A stretch of DNA of 64,000 nucleotides from Cryobacterium sp. Y82. GTDB taxonomy: Bacteria; Actinomycetota; Actinomycetes; Actinomycetales; Microbacteriaceae. The position numbers and the translations under genes were made by a program. The notes under the pieces are model-generated. The model was not told the origin of the DNA and searched no databases. It saw nothing but the letters and a program-made list of their open reading frames with translations. The stretch spans positions 62,001 through 126,000 of the forward strand of contig NZ_PJJJ01000029.1 in the NCBI RefSeq assembly GCF_002929495.1, read 5' to 3'. Shown here piece by piece: positions 61,779-64,000 of the stretch (position 1 is the first letter of the stretch; each line of letters begins with the position of its first letter).

Positions 61779-62749
61779 CGAATATGCCCCCTCTCGGATC
61801 GAACCTGCGCGGAGCGGTCGACCTTTCCTCGCTCGTGAACCGTGCCCCGGCGGGTACGACCCCGGCGGCCAGCAGTGGCGCGCCCGTGGCCGGCGCGGCT
61901 GCTGCACCCTCCGGCGCAGTCACCCTTCCGAGCCTTGTTCTCGACGGTACCGACGCCAACTTTGGTGAACTGCTCGAGTTGTCTTCCCGCGTTCCCGTGA
62001 TCGTGGGGCTATGGGCATCCTGGAGTGAACCCTCCACGCAGCTCATGGTCGTATTGGAAAAAATCGTTCTGGGTTTCGCCGGCAAGTTCGTGTTGGCCCG
62101 CGTCGACATCGAGGCGAATCCGCAGCTCACCCAGGCATTCCAGGCCCAGTCCGTGCCGACGGTCGCCGCCGTCATCACCGGTCAGCCAGTGCAGCTTTTC
62201 AACGGTCCGCTCGGTGAAGAGCAGATCAGCGAGGTGCTCGGTCGTGTTCTGGAGCTCGCAGCGCAGCAGGGTGTGACGGGTGTGGCCGAGGCCGCAGACG
62301 CGGACGTCGAACCCGTCGCCGCGGTCCCCGAGCCCCTGCCGCCGCACCACCTGGAGGCCTACACGGCGATCGAAGCCGGCGACTATGCCACCGCTCAGAG
62401 TGAGTACCGCACCGCACTGGCGCAAAACCCGAACGACACGATGGCCGTTGCCGGCCTGGCTCAGGTCAGTCTGCTGGCCAGGCTGCAGGGCAAGACCATC
62501 GACCAGATTCGCAACGGCGCGGCATCCGCCCCCGACGATCTCGACGCACAATTGCTGGTCGCCGACCTCGACTTATCCGGGGGTCACATCGAGGATGCCT
62601 TTGATCGCCTGCTGGGACTCTTCCCGGCCCAGCCCGCCGCAGGCCGCAACACGATCCGCGAGCGCCTTCTTGAGCTGTTTGAGGTCGTCGGTCAGGACGA
62701 CCCACGGGTTCCCCCCACCCGTTCGCGGCTCACTGCTCTTCTGTACTGA
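61775..62749 (+). CDS. Thioredoxin-like/TPR protein (YbbN/CnoX-like)
   Basis: 324 residues. Thioredoxin fold around 60-165 with WASWSEPSTQLMVVLEKI in place of WCGPC, so no redox cysteines; KFVLARVDIEANPQLTQAFQ and SVPTVAAVITGQPV are family motifs. C-terminal tetratricopeptide part. E. coli CnoX protects GroEL clients and uses hypochlorite; this one cannot do disulfide chemistry, so a chaperone role is inferred. The ATG overlaps the previous stop, which ties it to the membrane protein. Confidence 0.88.
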   Translation: MTNMPPLGSNLRGAVDLSSLVNRAPAGTTPAASSGAPVAGAAAAPSGAVTLPSLVLDGTDANFGELLELSSRVPVIVGLWASWSEPSTQLMVVLEKIVLGFAGKFVLARVDIEANPQLTQAFQAQSVPTVAAVITGQPVQLFNGPLGEEQISEVLGRVLELAAQQGVTGVAEAADADVEPVAAVPEPLPPHHLEAYTAIEAGDYATAQSEYRTALAQNPNDTMAVAGLAQVSLLARLQGKTIDQIRNGAASAPDDLDAQLLVADLDLSGGHIEDAFDRLLGLFPAQPAAGRNTIRERLLELFEVVGQDDPRVPPTRSRLTALLY

Positions 62750-62780
62750 TTTCCACCGTGTGCGCCCGAGCGGGATGCGC

Positions 62781-64000
62781 CTAGCGGCGAAGGCGCAACC
62801 AGAGGCCGGCGAGGGGGGGCAGGGTCAGGGTGGCCGATGCCGGGCGACCGGCCCACGGCTCGTTGTAGGCCTCGACTGCGCCCTGGTTTCCCACGCCCGA
62901 CCCACCGAAGTCGCCGGCATCCGTGTTGAGAATCTCCTCCCACTCCCCGGCGAACGGCAGGCCGACTCGGTAGTCGGTGTGTGGTTGTCCGGCGAAGTTG
63001 AAGAAGCAGGCGACGGGAACGCCGTGGTTGTCCCAGCGCAGAAATGACACGACATTTTGGCCTGCAGCACCGCCGTCGAGGAGCTCGAAGCCGCCCGGGT
63101 CATTGTCGCGGCTCCACAGGCTCGCATTGTCGCGGTAGACCCGGTTGAGCTGGGCCACCAGGTTGAACAGGCCGCGGTGCGCCGGCTGGTCGAGCATCCA
63201 CCAGTCCAGTCCGCGCTCTTCGCTCCACTCCGAGCGCTGACCGAACTCGCTTCCCATGAACAAGAGTTGCTTGCCCGGGTGCGCCCACATGAAGGAGAGG
63301 TACGCGCGCACGTTGGCGAGCTGCTGCCAGGAATCACCGGGCATCTTCGATACCAGGGCACCCTTCCCGTGCACGACCTCGTCGTGACTGATTGGCAGCA
63401 GAAAGTTCTCGCTGAAGGCGTAGATGAACGAGAAGGTGATGTCGTTGTGGTGGTAAGACCGGTACATCGGGTCGACCTGCATGTACTCCAGGGAGTCGTG
63501 CATCCAGCCCATGTTCCACTTGAAGCCGAAGCCGAGCCCGCCGCCACTGGTCGGCGCCGTCACCCCGCCCCAGTTCGTGGATTCCTCGGCGATCATGATG
63601 GTGCCCGGATTGCGTTTGTAGGCGGTCGCGGTGATCTCCTGCAGCAGGCTGATCGCCTCAAGGTTCTCGTTGCCGCCGTATTTATTCGGCTCCCACTGGC
63701 CGGCCTCACGCGAATAGTCGAGATAGAGCATCGAGGCGACGGCGTCGACGCGCAGTGCGTCGATGTGAAATTCTTCGAGCCAGTACAGCGCGTTGGCGAC
63801 CAGGAAATTGCGCACCTGCATCTGGCCGAAATCGAAGATGTAGGTGCCCCAGTCCAGCTGCTCTCCGCGGCGCGGGTCCGCGTGTTCGTAGAGGGCCTGG
63901 CCATCGAAGCGGGCCAGGGCAAAATCGTCTTTGGGAAAGTGGCCGGGTACCCAGTCCATGATCACGCCGATGCCGGCCTGGTGTAGCCGGTCAATCAGGT
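62781..64000 (-). CDS. glgB: 1,4-alpha-glucan branching enzyme, C-terminal part
   Basis: The gene continues beyond the right edge; 406 residues are visible. [16 protein letters not shown], then [16 protein letters not shown] with the catalytic Asp, MIAEESTNW with the acid Glu, [16 protein letters not shown] and the terminal [14 protein letters not shown] all mark a GH13 branching enzyme. It adds alpha-1,6 branches to glycogen. It runs towards the TPR gene. The N-terminal carbohydrate-binding part is outside. Confidence 0.95.
   Translation of the reverse strand, partial: LIDRLHQAGIGVIMDWVPGHFPKDDFALARFDGQALYEHADPRRGEQLDWGTYIFDFGQMQVRNFLVANALYWLEEFHIDALRVDAVASMLYLDYSREAGQWEPNKYGGNENLEAISLLQEITATAYKRNPGTIMIAEESTNWGGVTAPTSGGGLGFGFKWNMGWMHDSLEYMQVDPMYRSYHHNDITFSFIYAFSENFLLPISHDEVVHGKGALVSKMPGDSWQQLANVRAYLSFMWAHPGKQLLFMGSEFGQRSEWSEERGLDWWMLDQPAHRGLFNLVAQLNRVYRDNASLWSRDNDPGGFELLDGGAAGQNVVSFLRWDNHGVPVACFFNFAGQPHTDYRVGLPFAGEWEEILNTDAGDFGGSGVGNQGAVEAYNEPWAGRPASATLTLPPLAGLWLRLRR

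Overview
The window is GC-rich and densely coded. Gene order and content point to an actinobacterium, most likely a Microbacteriaceae relative. Evidence: GTG and TTG starts, leaderless -10 boxes of the TANNNT type close to start codons, an F420-type luciferase-like enzyme, DUF2469 next to rnhB, a HemD/winged-helix fusion beside nirB, hendecad coiled-coil and DivIVA-like proteins, and an APS-reductase route of sulfate assimilation. No rRNA, tRNA, CRISPR array, insertion sequence or prophage was seen.

The + strand carries a conserved housekeeping backbone: smc (end only) - ftsY - DUF2004 - ffh - rpsP - khpA - rimM - trmD - membrane protein - rplS - lepB - rnhB - DUF2469 - yraN - comM/yifB - dprA - xerC - rpsB - tsf - pyrH - frr - cdsA - DivIVA-like protein. 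Accessory cassettes, mostly on the - strand, interrupt it.

Cassettes by region: (a) 1.5-7.9 kb, a TetR-controlled beta-glucoside operon (GH3 enzyme, sugar-binding lipoprotein, two permeases, joined by stop/start overlaps). (b) 8.0-17.4 kb, sulfate assimilation (sir, cysH, cysD, binding lipoprotein, cysN, ABC ATPase, permease, FprA-type ferredoxin reductase, ferredoxin) with four helically phased GTCAC repeats upstream. (c) 19.1-21.4 kb, a divergent MFS exporter/TetR pair with a shared palindromic operator. (d) 23.3-27.3 kb, an F420-type enzyme, an SDR, a broken NmrA gene, a zinc-ribbon protein and a YbdK-type ligase. (e) 29.0-35.2 kb, nitrite assimilation and siroheme synthesis (nirB, nirD, cobA, cbiX, HemD-regulator fusion) placed between rimM and trmD. 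(f) 39.0-42.1 kb, a long-form GAPDH, a deazaflavin-dependent nitroreductase-like protein and a zinc alcohol dehydrogenase. (g) 45.4-48.2 kb, two decayed genes and a phosphodiesterase.

The final 8 kb holds cell-envelope and unknown genes: a lytic transglycosylase, a small Cys/His protein, an alpha/beta hydrolase, an AI-2E-type permease, a 535-residue coiled-coil protein with fifteen 11-residue repeats, a 609-residue membrane protein with an internal lipobox, a cysteine-free thioredoxin/TPR protein, and the 3' part of glgB.

The cassettes appear to cooperate. Siroheme made by cassette (e) would serve both NirB and the sulfite reductase of cassette (b), and FprA plus ferredoxin would feed electrons to that sulfite reductase. 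The most unusual structural signals are the hendecad repeats in the 535-residue protein and, about 5 kb away, in a non-standard N-terminal extension of CdsA. Both are candidates for a polar-growth or membrane-scaffold link.
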